Shown: positions 8,694 to 17,530, counted from the first letter of the stretch. The stretch: 64,000 bases of DNA from Couchioplanes caeruleus (GCF_023499255.1 NZ_CP092183.1:6382501-6446500); one strand, 5' to 3'. The notes: generated by a model not told the origin, from the sequence alone. Translations and numbers: made by a program.

Positions 8694-9440
8694 ATGTCGA
8701 TACTGGATGATCCCGGGCTGTTCGGCCGGCAGTGGGCCGCCCGCTACGACAGCCCCGGCAACCCCGACCCGGAGCCCGCGGCCCGCTTCCTGGCCGGCCT
8801 GGCGGGCGGCGGTCCCGCGCTCGAACTCGCCATCGGCAGCGGCCGGGTCGCCCTGCCGCTGGTGGCACACGGCGTCGAGGTGCACGGCATCGAGGCGTCC
8901 CCGGAGATGGTGGAGCTGCTGCGCGCCAAACCCGGCGGGGCGGACATGGCGGTCCTCGTCGGCGACATGGCCGACGTCGCGGTGCCCGGCCCCTTTCCGC
9001 TGGTCTACCTGGTCTTCAACACGCTGTTCAACCTGACCGGCGAGGGCCGCCAGGAGGACTGCTTCCGCAACGTGGCCCGCGTCCTCGCCCCCGGCGGCGC
9101 CTTCGTCATCGAGGCGTTCGTCCCCGACCCCGCGACCTTCGACCGCGACGAGCAGCAGGTGCAGGTCTGGTCGGTGACGGAGACGTCGGTGTCGGTCCGG
9201 ATGCACCGGTACGACCGCGAGGCCCAGTCGTTCCTGCGCCAGACCGTCACGTTCTCCGACGGCGGCGTACGGCTCGAGCCGTTCGGCATGCACTACCGGT
9301 GGCCGGAGCAGATCGACGAGCTGGCCGCCCGGGCCGGTCTCACCCTCGAGGCCCGGTACGCCACCTGGGACGGCGACCCCTTCGGCCCGGACTCCACCGA
9401 CCACGTCTCGGTGTACCGGAAGCCCTTAACCGCGCCTTAG
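8694..9440 (+). CDS. Class I SAM-dependent methyltransferase
   Basis: 248 residues. The SAM-binding motif I is LELAIGSGRVALPLV (about 42-56), followed by the acidic end of strand 2 (HGIEASPEM) and motif II/III segments (AVLVGDMADV, ARVLAPGGAFVIEAF). The C-terminal part (HYRWPEQIDELAARAGL) is typical of small-molecule methyltransferases. The acceptor is unknown. ATG 8694 was chosen over GTG 8688, which would add two residues. No operon partner is evident. Confidence 0.85.
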   Translation: MSILDDPGLFGRQWAARYDSPGNPDPEPAARFLAGLAGGGPALELAIGSGRVALPLVAHGVEVHGIEASPEMVELLRAKPGGADMAVLVGDMADVAVPGPFPLVYLVFNTLFNLTGEGRQEDCFRNVARVLAPGGAFVIEAFVPDPATFDRDEQQVQVWSVTETSVSVRMHRYDREAQSFLRQTVTFSDGGVRLEPFGMHYRWPEQIDELAARAGLTLEARYATWDGDPFGPDSTDHVSVYRKPLTAP

Positions 9441-9516
9441 CGATCACACAGCGTGCCCATAGCGCGCCGCGCGGGACCGTGCAGGTGTCACATCAACCGA
9501 CACCTCGGAGGTTCCC

Positions 9517-10179
9517 ATGATCAAGCTCCGTACGGCATCCACCCTGGCCGTGGGCGCGGTCGCCGCCCTCGCCCTGGGTGGTACGGCCTTCGCCGCCGGC
9601 GCCGACGACCCGGCCGTGCCGATGCTCCCGAACGGCGACGTGGTCACGCCGCCGTCGCTCTTCAGCTCCGCCTCGCCGTCCCCGTCGGCCTCGTCCACCG
9701 CCTCGTCGCCGTCGACCGCTGGGGGGATCAGCGTGGCCGCCGCGAAGACCATCGCGATCCGGGCGGTCGGCGGCGGCCGGGTGACGAAGGTCGAGCGGGA
9801 AACCGAGCACGGCCGCGCGGTCTGGGACGTGGACGTGACCCTGCGCGGCGCCGAGCACGACATCGACGTGGATCGGGCGACCGGCGAGGTCCTGCGCCAC
9901 CGGGTGAAGGGCGCGAGCGACGGCTCGGCCACGGACGACCGCGGGCGTGGGCGCAGCTCCGATGACAGCGCTGCCGACAACCGCGGCCGGGGACGCGGCT
10001 CCGACGACTCGGCCGGCGACGACCGGGGCCGCGGGCGCGGCTCCGACGACAGCGCCGCCGACGACCGCGGGCGCGGGCGCGGCTCCGACGACAGCGCCGC
10101 CGACGACCGCGGCCGGGGACGTGGGTCGGACGACCGCTCCGGCGACGACCGGGGGCGCGGCCGGGGCTCGGACGACTGA
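9517..10179 (+). CDS. Secreted PepSY-domain protein with 14-residue repeat tail
   Basis: 220 residues: a signal peptide (KLRTASTLAVGAVAALALGG, cleavage after about AFA), a Ser/Pro linker (about 45-68), one PepSY domain (about 69-130; ISVAAAKTIAIRAVGGGRV, with HDIDVDRATGEVLRH at its end) and a hydrophilic tail made of five full copies and one partial copy of DDRGRGRGSDDSAA. PepSY domains are often linked to inhibition of proteases or to envelope sensing. The Arg/Asp/Gly tail is probably disordered. A strong ribosome site, GGAGG, precedes ATG 9517. Confidence 0.85.
   Translation: MIKLRTASTLAVGAVAALALGGTAFAAGADDPAVPMLPNGDVVTPPSLFSSASPSPSASSTASSPSTAGGISVAAAKTIAIRAVGGGRVTKVERETEHGRAVWDVDVTLRGAEHDIDVDRATGEVLRHRVKGASDGSATDDRGRGRSSDDSAADNRGRGRGSDDSAGDDRGRGRGSDDSAADDRGRGRGSDDSAADDRGRGRGSDDRSGDDRGRGRGSDD
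9934..10176 (+). repeat. 42-bp in-frame tandem repeat
   Basis: Five full 42-bp units and a partial sixth encode DDRGRGRGSDDSAA-type repeats. The units differ mostly at synonymous or conservative positions (for example S for G in unit 1 and N for D in unit 2), so the array is recent but already diverging. Its length is a multiple of three, so copy-number change would keep the frame. Confidence 0.9.
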
Positions 10180-10193
10180 GCCCGGCCGGACGG

Positions 10194-11060
10194 TCAGCCG
10201 CCGGACGTCGCGGGGCGTTCGGCGGTGATCGTCCAGATCGCCGTGGGCAGGCGATATCCGGCGCCGGGGGTGCGGTACCGCTCCAGCAGGCGGGCCGCAC
10301 CCTCCCTGGCGTCCGCGCGCGCACCGGCCGGCGCCGCCCGGTACGCCACCCCGGCCGGCCCGAGGTCGATGAGCCAGTCGGCCACCGCCTCCGGCTCGTC
10401 CGGCGCGCCGACCACGACGTCGTCCGGCCCGATCCCGATCGCGGTGAAGCCCGCCGTGTCCAGGATCCGCTCCACCCGCCGCGGGTCGGCGAAGGCGAAC
10501 GGGCCGGGTTCGTCGCCCAGGGGCAGCGGTTCCACCGGCCCGACGTGCGCGGCGGCGCCGAGCATCGCCGCGGGCAGCCAGGGCGCGCCGCCGGCCCGGA
10601 AGACGGTGGCCGCCAGCCGTCCTCCGGGGCGCAGGGAGCGGCGTACCGCGGCGCAGCCGGCGACCGGGTCGGCGAACATCATCAGCGCCATCCGGGAGTA
10701 GGCCGCGTCGAACGGGGACTGCGGGACGCGCTCGATCCGTTCCACGTCCGCGGTGTGGAAGCTCAGGTTCCGGCCGGGCGCCGCGGGGAACCGCCGGGTC
10801 GCCTCGGTGATCAGCACCTCCACCAGGTCCACCCCGACCGCCGCCCCGCCCGGACCGGCCACCGCCGCCAGCTCGGCCGTCGTGCCGCCGCAGGCGCAGC
10901 CCACGTCCAGGAAGCGCTCGCCGGGCACCGGTCGCAGGGCGGCCAGGGCGGTGGCGCCGAGCGGCCGGCCCCACGCGTCGTGCCGGTCGGCGTGGCGGAT
11001 CCAGCCGGCGGCCGCCGCCGACCAGTACGCCGACGTGCGGTCGTGCGCCGCGGCGGTCAC
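10194..11060 (-). CDS. Class I SAM-dependent methyltransferase (UbiE-like)
   Basis: 288 residues with motif I FLDVGCACGGTTAELAAV (about 50-67), the strand-2 acidic residue in VGVDLVEV, a motif II-like DAAYSRMALMMF and motif III LRPGGRLAATVF. The N-terminus (SAYWSAAAAGWIRHADRHDA) resembles UbiE/arsenite-type methyltransferases. The substrate is unknown. Its GTG start (11060) overlaps the stop of the upstream monooxygenase-like gene (GTGA), so both form one operon, divergent from a TetR regulator that probably controls them. Confidence 0.85.
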   Translation of the reverse strand: MTAAAHDRTSAYWSAAAAGWIRHADRHDAWGRPLGATALAALRPVPGERFLDVGCACGGTTAELAAVAGPGGAAVGVDLVEVLITEATRRFPAAPGRNLSFHTADVERIERVPQSPFDAAYSRMALMMFADPVAGCAAVRRSLRPGGRLAATVFRAGGAPWLPAAMLGAAAHVGPVEPLPLGDEPGPFAFADPRRVERILDTAGFTAIGIGPDDVVVGAPDEPEAVADWLIDLGPAGVAYRAAPAGARADAREGAARLLERYRTPGAGYRLPTAIWTITAERPATSGG

Positions 11061-11353
11061 GGGAACGGCAGTTCGTCGCCGGTGACCGTGAACGACCGGA
11101 AGGACGCCGCCTTGCCCGGGTCGAAGCCGTCCTCGCGAGCGGCGAGGCCGGCGGCGCGGGCCAGCCGCTCGGTCTGGAACCGGCGGAAGTCCTCCGGGCT
11201 GCGCCAGATGTTGACGACCCGCCAGCCGTCCTCGGCCGGCCCGGACACGTGGGCCAGCAGGCCCGGCGGCCGGTCGGGGCCCAGATTGCGTTCCACCAGC
11301 CGGTACTCCGCCTCAGTGACTCCCGGCATCTCCTGTACGACCCCGAACGGCAT
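11057..11353 (-). CDS. ABM-like dimeric alpha/beta-barrel protein
   Basis: 98 residues resembling antibiotic biosynthesis monooxygenase (ABM)-like ferredoxin-fold proteins, with the central VVNIWRSPEDFRRF segment and a preceding loop of the type used in small cofactor-free monooxygenases and hypothetical reductases. No catalytic residue can be assigned. It is the first gene of a two-gene unit with the methyltransferase (4-nt overlap) and lies 75 nt from a divergent TetR gene with a palindromic operator between them. Confidence 0.65.
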   Translation of the reverse strand: MPFGVVQEMPGVTEAEYRLVERNLGPDRPPGLLAHVSGPAEDGWRVVNIWRSPEDFRRFQTERLARAAGLAAREDGFDPGKAASFRSFTVTGDELPFP

Positions 11354-11386
11354 GACGCCTCCCTATGACGATGGTGTCCAATTTTC

Positions 11387-11405
11387 GATAGAGTAAAGCT
11401 CTATC
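11387..11405. promoter_or_regulatory. Palindromic operator between TetR gene and its divergent pair
   Basis: GATAGAG-TAAAG-CTCTATC is a perfect 7-bp inverted repeat with a 5-nt spacer, in an unusually AT-rich 45-nt stretch. It sits 11 nt upstream of the presumed TetR -10 (TACGCT, 11417-11422) and 34 nt from the divergent start. The geometry is typical of a TetR operator controlling both directions. Confidence 0.65.
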
Positions 11406-11428
11406 CAATAAACTACTACGCTGGCGGC

Positions 11429-12076
11429 GTGGTCAAGCGGCGATACGAGTCGGCACAGCGACAGGAGCAGGCGGGCCGCACCCGCAACGCCGTCCTCGAC
11501 GCGGCGGCGGTCCTGTTCGTCGACCCCGGATACGCCGCCGCCCCGCTCACCGCCGTCGCGGCGAAGGCGGGTGTCGCCGTGCAGACCGTGTACGCGGTGT
11601 TCGGCAGCAAACGGAACCTGCTGTCCGCCCTGCTCGACCGCACGATCGCGGGCGACGACGAGCCGGTCGCCCTGCCGCAGCGGGCGTTCGTGGCCGAGAT
11701 CCACGCGCTCGCCGACGCCGAGGCGAAGCTGGCGCGCTACGCCGTGCACCTCGCGCAGACCAACGCCCGGCAGGTGGACGTGATGCTCGCGCTGCTCAAC
11801 GCCGCCTCGGCCGACGCGGACGCCGCCGCGATCCTGCGCAAGAACGACGAGGAGCGCCGGCGCGGCATGCTGATGTTCGCGGCCGAGCTCGCCGGCTCCG
11901 GGCGGCTGCGGGCGGATCACGACGTGGAGTCGGCGGCCGACGTGCTGTGGCTGGCGATGGACGTGCGCAACTACGACTGGCTCGTCCGCCGCCGCGGCTG
12001 GACGCCGGAGCGCTACCGGGAGTGGTACGTACGCACGACGGCCGCCGCGCTGCTCGACGCGGCGGCCGGCCCGTGA
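11429..12076 (+). CDS. TetR-family transcriptional regulator
   Basis: 215 residues. The N-terminal HTH (about 12-58) reads RTRNAVLDAAAVLFVDPGYA, then AVAAKAGVAVQTVYAVFGSK, the classic TetR recognition helix. The remaining helical domain would bind a ligand and dimerise. GTG 11429 is 6 nt after TACGCT, so the transcript is probably leaderless. A palindrome in the 75-nt divergent gap suggests autorepression and repression of the ABM-like/methyltransferase pair. The ligand is unknown. Confidence 0.9.
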   Translation: MVKRRYESAQRQEQAGRTRNAVLDAAAVLFVDPGYAAAPLTAVAAKAGVAVQTVYAVFGSKRNLLSALLDRTIAGDDEPVALPQRAFVAEIHALADAEAKLARYAVHLAQTNARQVDVMLALLNAASADADAAAILRKNDEERRRGMLMFAAELAGSGRLRADHDVESAADVLWLAMDVRNYDWLVRRRGWTPERYREWYVRTTAAALLDAAAGP

Positions 12077-12140
12077 CCGCTTCTGATCTGTCCGGCCACT
12101 GCGCGGAAGGCTTCGCGGCTGCCGCCGTACCTGTGAAAAA

Positions 12141-12172
12141 GCGGTGCCCGGACCGACCGGCCCGGGCACCGC
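12141..12172. terminator. Bidirectional terminator between TetR and subtilase genes
   Basis: The 11-bp stem GCGGTGCCCGG pairs across a 10-nt loop (arms 12141-12151 and 12162-12172). It is preceded by GAAAAA and followed by GGGGGTTT, so each strand reads a U-tract after the hairpin. It lies between two convergent genes. Confidence 0.85.
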
Positions 12173-12190
12173 GGGGGTTTCACGCAGCGG

Positions 12191-13408
12191 TCAGCTGACG
12201 AAGAGCAGGCGGTTCGGGGAGCCGCTGCCCGGGCTGGTCACCACGTTGGCGGTGGCGTTGTTGACCAGCGAGTCGCGGACCTGGGCCGGGCTGTAGGACG
12301 GGTTGGCCGACAGGACCAGCGCCGCCGCGCCCGCCACGTGCGGCGACGCCATCGACGTGCCGCTGATCGTGTTGGTGGCGGTGTTGCTGGAGTACCAGTC
12401 GGACGTGATGGACGAGCCCGGGGCGAAGATGTCCAGACAGGTGCCGTAGTTCGAGTAGGACGCGCGGGCGTCGGTGCTGGTGGTGGCGCCGACCGTGATG
12501 GCCGAGGCGACCCGCGACGGCGACGAGTTGCAGGCGTTGGCGTTCGAGTTGCCGGCCGCCAGCGCGTACGTGACGCCCGAGCTGATCGAGTTCGCGACCG
12601 CGCTGTCGAGGGCGCTGCTCACGCCGCCGCCGAGGCTCATGTTCGCGACGGCGGGCTTGCGGGCGTTCGAGGTGACCCAGTTGACGCCGGCGATGACGCC
12701 CGCGTTCGTGCCCGAGCCGGAGCAGTTGAGCACGCGGACGCCGACGAGCCGGACCTGCTTCGCCACGCCGTACGTGGTGCCGCCGACCGTGCCCGCGACG
12801 TGCGTGCCGTGGCCGTTGCAGTCGACGCCGCCCGAGCCGACCGCGTCGTAGCCGAAGCTGGCGCGGCCGCCGAAGTCGTTGTGGGTGTACTTGATGCCCG
12901 TGTCGATGATGTACGCCGTCACGTTCGAGGCCGTCTGGCTGTACGTGTACGTGGTGCTCAGCGGCCGGTTGCGCTGGTCGATGCGGTCCAGGCCCCAGGT
13001 GGCGTTGGACTGCGTGGCCAGCAACGACACGGTCTGGTTCTGCTCGACGTACGCGACGTCCGGGTTGGCCGCGAGCCGCTTGGCGGCGGGCTCGCTGAGC
13101 TTCGCCTCGAAGCCGTTGAGCGCGGCGCCGAACGTGCGCTGGACCGAGCCGCCGTAGCTGCGGGCCAGGGATCCGGAGCGGGAGCCGACCGCGGACGCCA
13201 CCTTCTGGCTGCCCGCCTTGCCGCCCACCGCGGCGTCCTTGAGCACCACGATGTAGCTGCCGGGTACCGCTTCGGCGGTGCCGGCGAGCCGGATCTGCCC
13301 GGTGGCGGGAGCCGCCACCGCGGGGGTCGTCGTAGCGGCGGTCGTCGTGGCCAAAGCGAGCAGACTGACGGCCACCACGTGGCGGCCTCGGGGGCGTCGA
13401 ATCGCCAT
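12191..13408 (-). CDS. Secreted subtilisin-like serine protease (S8, proteinase K-like)
   Basis: 405 residues: a Sec signal peptide (about 1-33), an inhibitor I9 propeptide (about 45-125; SYIVVLKDAAVGG) and an S8 catalytic domain with D169 (YIIDTGI), H200 (CNGHGTHVAG), N287 of the oxyanion hole (ALAAGNS) and S352 (SGTSMASPHVAG). Four Cys at about 197, 229, 293 and 324 fit the two disulfides of proteinase K/aqualysin-type extracellular proteases. There is no C-terminal extension. ATG 13408 has GAGAGGA in front. It is probably secreted as a zymogen that cleaves its own propeptide. Confidence 0.95.
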   Translation of the reverse strand: MAIRRPRGRHVVAVSLLALATTTAATTTPAVAAPATGQIRLAGTAEAVPGSYIVVLKDAAVGGKAGSQKVASAVGSRSGSLARSYGGSVQRTFGAALNGFEAKLSEPAAKRLAANPDVAYVEQNQTVSLLATQSNATWGLDRIDQRNRPLSTTYTYSQTASNVTAYIIDTGIKYTHNDFGGRASFGYDAVGSGGVDCNGHGTHVAGTVGGTTYGVAKQVRLVGVRVLNCSGSGTNAGVIAGVNWVTSNARKPAVANMSLGGGVSSALDSAVANSISSGVTYALAAGNSNANACNSSPSRVASAITVGATTSTDARASYSNYGTCLDIFAPGSSITSDWYSSNTATNTISGTSMASPHVAGAAALVLSANPSYSPAQVRDSLVNNATANVVTSPGSGSPNRLLFVS

Positions 13409-13624
13409 GCTGATCCTCTCTCGCGCCTGCCGGACCCTGCGGGGTCCCCCGGGCTCCTGTCCCGTTGAGGGAGACAGTAGGCGCAACGCGTCGACGTGCC
13501 TCTATATCGAATGGGCCATACCAGGCGCCGTGGGGCTGCCACCGCCTCGCGACAAGGGTCTTAGGATTGCTCTTGGGGACCGGGGGCGGTCTGGTGTCCA
13601 GCCCTCCCGGCGCAATACTCTTCG

Positions 13625-13640
13625 GTAACACGGCTGTTAC
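13625..13640. promoter_or_regulatory. Palindrome upstream of the acyl-CoA ligase gene
   Basis: GTAACA-CGGC-TGTTAC is a perfect 6-bp inverted repeat with a 4-nt spacer, 35 nt before ATG 13676 and just downstream of a CAATACT -10-like element (13613-13619). The position fits a repressor site for the ligase gene. The cognate regulator is not in the window. Confidence 0.45.
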
Positions 13641-13675
13641 ACCCCCCTTCCAGCAACGCAAAGAGGCGGCGCCCG

Positions 13676-15499
13676 ATGGCTCTCGAGGTTCCCTACCGGT
13701 CGATTCCGGACATGTTCCTGCGTCGTGTGCAGGCCACCCCGAACGGCCGGGCGTTCGCCGTACCGACGGCCGACGACTCGGCCATCGAGTGGCTGACGTG
13801 GGCGCAGGTCGGCGAGCGGGCCAAGGCGATCGCCGCCGGGCTCGCCGGGCTGGGCGTGGGGCTCGAGGACCGCGTCTCGATCCTGTCCAGCACCCGGCTG
13901 GAGTGGGCGCTGGTGGACCTCGGCATCAACTGCGCCGGCGGCGCGACCACGACGGTCTACCCGACCACCGAGCCGGAGGACGCGGCGTACATCATCTCGG
14001 ACTCCGGTTCGAAGATCCTCGTCGCCGAGAACCCGAAGCAGGCGCTGAAGCTGTCCGGCACCGAGTCGTCGGTGACCCACGTCGTGCTCATCGACGGCCT
14101 CGCCGACGCCTCCGCGCAGCCGCCGCAGCTCACGCTCGCCGAGCTGGAGGAGCGCGGCCGTGCGGCACTCGCCGAGACGCCGGACCTCGTCGAGCGGATC
14201 GCCGAGGGCATCGGCCCGGACAACGTCGCCACGCTGATCTACACGTCGGGCACCACCGGGCGGCCCAAGGGCGTCGAGCTGCTGCACGGCGGCTGGACGT
14301 GGGAGGGCGTCGCCCAGGCGGGCCTCGGCCTGTTCGAGGCCAGCGACCTGCAGTACCTGTGGCTCCCGCTGTCCCACTCGTTCGGCAAGTCGCTGCTCTG
14401 CGGCATCCTGCACGTGGGCGTGCCGACGTACATCGACGGCCGGGTCGACAAGCTGGTCGACATGCTGTCGGTGGTCAAGCCGACGCTGATGTGCGCGGCC
14501 CCGCGCATCTTCGAGAAGGTCTACAACAAGACGGTCACCACCGCGATCGGCGGCGGCGGGCTCAAGGCCAAGATCTTCGGCTGGGCGGTCGCCACCGGCA
14601 AGCAGAAGGTCGGGTACGAGCAGGCGGGCAGGCCCGTCCCGGCGGCGGTCAAGGCGAAGTACGCGGTCGCCGAGCGACTGGTCTTCAGCAAGCTGCAGGA
14701 CCGCCTGGGCGGCCGGCTGCGCGTGCTGGTCTCCGGCTCGGCCCCGCTGAGCCGCGACATCGCCGAGTTCTTCGCCGCGGCCAACCTGCCGATCATGGAG
14801 GGGTACGGGCTCACCGAGAGCAGCGCCGCCAACTTCGTCAACCGGCTCGGCAAGCTCAAGATCGGTACGGTCGGCCAGCCCCTCGGCGACCTGGAGTGCC
14901 GCATCGACGCCGACGGCGAGATCCTGCTGCGCGGCAAGCCGGTCATGCGCGGCTACCACAACCTGCCCAAGGAGACCGAGGAGGCGTTCACCGAGGACGG
15001 CTTCTTCCGTACGGGCGACATCGGCGAGCTCGACGCGGACGGCTACCTGAAGATCACCGACCGCAAGAAGGACCTGGTCAAGACGTCCGGCGGCAAGTAC
15101 ATCGCCCCGTCGGCGATCGAGGGCATGTTCAAGGCGGTGTGCCCGTACACCTCGCAGGCGGTGGTGATCGGGCAGGCCCGCAACTTCGTCACGATGCTGA
15201 TCAGCCTGGACGAGGACGCGATCATCACGTGGGCCGCCGGGGGCGCGCTGGCCGGCAAGTCGTACGCGGAGATCGTCGCTGCGCCGGAGACGGAGAAGCT
15301 GGTCGCCGACTACATCGAGGAGCTCAACGGCAAGCTGAACCGGTGGGAGACGGTCAAGAAGTTCGCGATCCTCCCCCGCGACCTCAGCATCGAGCAGGGC
15401 GAGATCACCCCGTCCATGAAGATCAAGCGGCGCAGCGTGGAGACCAGCTTCGCCGAGCAGATCGACAAGATGTACGCGGGTTCGCTCGTCCAGATGTAG
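13676..15499 (+). CDS. Long-chain fatty-acid-CoA ligase, FadD15-like
   Basis: A 607-residue AMP-forming acyl-CoA synthetase. Core motifs in order: A3 [17 protein letters not shown] (about 188-204), A5 [11 protein letters not shown] (about 374), A7 [15 protein letters not shown] (about 443) with [16 protein letters not shown], and the catalytic lysine region [10 protein letters not shown] near the C-terminus. It activates fatty acids to acyl-CoA for lipid synthesis or beta-oxidation; length and motif pattern match mycobacterial FadD15-type enzymes. The ribosome site AAAGAGG precedes ATG 13676. It is divergent from the subtilase, with a 267-nt gap containing a palindrome. Confidence 0.92.
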   Translation: MALEVPYRSIPDMFLRRVQATPNGRAFAVPTADDSAIEWLTWAQVGERAKAIAAGLAGLGVGLEDRVSILSSTRLEWALVDLGINCAGGATTTVYPTTEPEDAAYIISDSGSKILVAENPKQALKLSGTESSVTHVVLIDGLADASAQPPQLTLAELEERGRAALAETPDLVERIAEGIGPDNVATLIYTSGTTGRPKGVELLHGGWTWEGVAQAGLGLFEASDLQYLWLPLSHSFGKSLLCGILHVGVPTYIDGRVDKLVDMLSVVKPTLMCAAPRIFEKVYNKTVTTAIGGGGLKAKIFGWAVATGKQKVGYEQAGRPVPAAVKAKYAVAERLVFSKLQDRLGGRLRVLVSGSAPLSRDIAEFFAAANLPIMEGYGLTESSAANFVNRLGKLKIGTVGQPLGDLECRIDADGEILLRGKPVMRGYHNLPKETEEAFTEDGFFRTGDIGELDADGYLKITDRKKDLVKTSGGKYIAPSAIEGMFKAVCPYTSQAVVIGQARNFVTMLISLDEDAIITWAAGGALAGKSYAEIVAAPETEKLVADYIEELNGKLNRWETVKKFAILPRDLSIEQGEITPSMKIKRRSVETSFAEQIDKMYAGSLVQM

Positions 15500-15502
15500 C
15501 GG

Positions 15503-15964
15503 TCACTCGAGCCAGCGGCCGTCGCGCATGAGCGTACGGCCGCTGATCTCGTTCGCCTCCCGCCACGCCTGGACCCGGTCGGGCCGCAGGACCAGGAACA
15601 CGTAGCCGTCCCCGGCCGTCCGCGGATCCCAGTCGGCGCGCTCGGCGTACCCGTCGGCGACCCACTCCGGCGCCTCCCCGGTGGCGACCGCCGACTCCAG
15701 CACCGCGTCGATCATCACCACGTCCCGGGTCCCGCCGAGGCCGAGCCGCGCGGTCCCGGTGGCGGTGATCGCCCGGGCCGTCCGGGACCGGCCCTCGGTC
15801 GCCAGGACGATGCGCTCCCGGAGCCAGGCCAGCGTCAGCGGCACCAGGTAGGGCTGATCGCCCGCGGCGGTGGCGACCCACGCGTCGGCGGCCGGGCCGG
15901 CCAGCTTGGCGAGCGTGTCGGCCTTGCGCGTGGCGCGGTCGCGGGGAGGTTCTGCTGCGCTCAT
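15503..15964 (-). CDS. PPOX-class FMN/F420-binding oxidoreductase-like protein
   Basis: 153 residues with the split-barrel flavin/F420 fold of the pyridoxamine-phosphate-oxidase superfamily: the strand pair [21 protein letters not shown], the phosphate-binding Arg segment [19 protein letters not shown] and the C-terminal [19 protein letters not shown]. The last segment is typical of actinobacterial PPOX-class F420-dependent enzymes. The cofactor cannot be decided from sequence. It is convergent with the acyl-CoA ligase, with 3 nt between the stops, so no terminator fits there. Confidence 0.8.
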   Translation of the reverse strand: MSAAEPPRDRATRKADTLAKLAGPAADAWVATAAGDQPYLVPLTLAWLRERIVLATEGRSRTARAITATGTARLGLGGTRDVVMIDAVLESAVATGEAPEWVADGYAERADWDPRTAGDGYVFLVLRPDRVQAWREANEISGRTLMRDGRWLE

Positions 15965-16030
15965 CCGGGCATCATGTCAGCCCCGCCGCCGCTCGGCGGG
16001 CCGCCTAGCGTTGCCGCACCGGTGGCCGGC

Positions 16031-17485
16031 TCAGGCGATGACCGCTTCCGTTCGCCAGGCCGGGCGCGCCGAGCGGTCGAGGTCGTGCCGGACCGAGGCG
16101 ATCCGGCGTACCGCCTCGATCAGGTCGTCGGCGGGCAGCGAGAACGGCAGCCGCAGGAACCGCTCCAGCGTGCCGTCCAGGCCGAACCGCGGCCCCGGCG
16201 CCAGCCGTACGCCCACGTCCTCGGCGGCGCGGGCCAGGGCGCTGGAGATCGGCCCGTCGAGCTCCGCCCACAGCATCACCCCGCCCGCCGGCACGGTGAA
16301 CTGCCACTCCGGCAGGTCGTCGCGCAGGGCCCCGATCAGCGCGTCGCGGCGGACCGCCAGCTGGGCGCGGCGGGTCGCCACGATCGACGCGGCGTCGCGC
16401 AGCAGGTGCACGGCGACGAGCTGTTCCAGGACCGGGCTGGACATGTCGACGCCCACGCGCAGCGCCGCGAGACGTTGCACGAGCGGGGCGGATGCGCGTA
16501 CCCATCCAATCCGCAGGCCGCCCCAGTAGGCCTTGCTCATGCCGCCGATCGAGACCACCCGCGAATGCCGGTCGAAGACCGCGACCGGCGGCGGCATCTC
16601 GTCGGTGTCGAGCGGCAGATCCACGAACGACTCGTCGACGACCAGCTCGGTCCCGGTCGCGTGGGCCGCGGCCACGAGCCGCTCCCGCAGGGCGGCCGGC
16701 ATGAGGTGGCCGGTGGGGTTGTGGAACTCCGGGATCACGTACGCCAGCCGCGGCCGGGTCTGCCGCAGCGCGCCGAGCAGCATCTCGCCGTCCCAGCCGG
16801 TCGCCGCGTCGATGCCGTGGGTGCTGATCCGGGCGCGGCGGGCGGCCAGCGCCGCGAGCGCGTTCGGGTACGTCGGGGACTCCACCAGCACGGACGCGCC
16901 TGCCGGGACGGAGAGGCGGAGCACGAGGTCGAGGGCCTGCTGGGTGCCGCTGGTGATCAGGATCTGCTCGGCGCTCGTGGTCACCCCGCGCGCGGTGTAG
17001 GCGGCGGCGACGGCGTCACGCAGCTCCATCAGGCCGGTCGGGTTGTACCCGGCGCTGCCGAGGAACCGGGGCAGTTCGTCGGCGGCGGCCCGGGCGGCGG
17101 GGACCAGCTCGACCGGCGCGGCCGAGGCCGCCACGCCGAGGTCGATCATGTCGAGGTCGTCGTCCGGGGTCCACAGCCCGGACGTCGCGACCCGGTGGCC
17201 GTTCGGCAGGGTGGTCCAGCTCCCCGCGCCACGCCGGCTGGTGAGGTGGCCGGTCTCCCGGAGGCCACGGTACGCGGCGGTCACCGTCGTCCGGCTCACC
17301 CCGAGCGCCTCGGCGAGCTCGCGCTCCGCGGGCAGGCGTACGCCCAGGGGCAGGCGTCCGTCGGCGAGCAGCCCCCGGACCGCCCCGGCCAGCGCGGCGT
17401 AGTCCGGGCTCCGGTGCCGGCCCGGCAGCGAGTGCCACTGGCCGAGGAGCCGCGCCAATTGGCCTCCTCGTACCGACGTCGTCAC
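16031..17485 (-). CDS. yczR: MocR-family regulator, YczR-like
   Basis: 484 residues: a GntR winged helix (about 20-90; LPAERELAEALGVSRTTVTA) and an aminotransferase-like domain with the PLP lysine in IGGMSKAYWGGLRIGWVR, plus ITSGTQQALDLVLRL and EFHNPTGHLM. It is divergent from a YczE-family membrane gene, the arrangement for which the YczR subgroup is named; the regulator-target link is inferred from that. Two GTGs compete: 17491 uses the last G of the ribosome site GGAGG, whereas 17485 has 5-nt spacing, so 17485 was chosen. One ATTGGC operator-like box lies inside its first ten codons. Confidence 0.85.
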   Translation of the reverse strand: MTTSVRGGQLARLLGQWHSLPGRHRSPDYAALAGAVRGLLADGRLPLGVRLPAERELAEALGVSRTTVTAAYRGLRETGHLTSRRGAGSWTTLPNGHRVATSGLWTPDDDLDMIDLGVAASAAPVELVPAARAAADELPRFLGSAGYNPTGLMELRDAVAAAYTARGVTTSAEQILITSGTQQALDLVLRLSVPAGASVLVESPTYPNALAALAARRARISTHGIDAATGWDGEMLLGALRQTRPRLAYVIPEFHNPTGHLMPAALRERLVAAAHATGTELVVDESFVDLPLDTDEMPPPVAVFDRHSRVVSIGGMSKAYWGGLRIGWVRASAPLVQRLAALRVGVDMSSPVLEQLVAVHLLRDAASIVATRRAQLAVRRDALIGALRDDLPEWQFTVPAGGVMLWAELDGPISSALARAAEDVGVRLAPGPRFGLDGTLERFLRLPFSLPADDLIEAVRRIASVRHDLDRSARPAWRTEAVIA

Positions 17486-17530
17486 AGCCACCTCCGGGAA
17501 ATTGGCTCTCGCAGCCCGTCCAATTGGCCT
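17455..17530. promoter_or_regulatory. Three ATTGGC boxes between yczR and yczE
   Basis: ATTGGC followed by a pyrimidine run starts at 17458 (GCCAATTGGCCTCC), 17501 (AATTGGCTCTC) and 17523 (CCAATTGGCCTTC), all in the same orientation. Steps are 43 and 22 nt, about four and two helical turns, so the boxes face the same side. Tandem direct boxes fit MocR dimers. The first lies inside the yczR coding start and the last just before yczE. Confidence 0.6.

Noticed and set aside
11057..11353. ABM-like protein plus methyltransferase as part of an antibiotic gene cluster
   Set aside because: No polyketide, peptide or terpene synthase and no further tailoring genes lie within 10 kb on either side.
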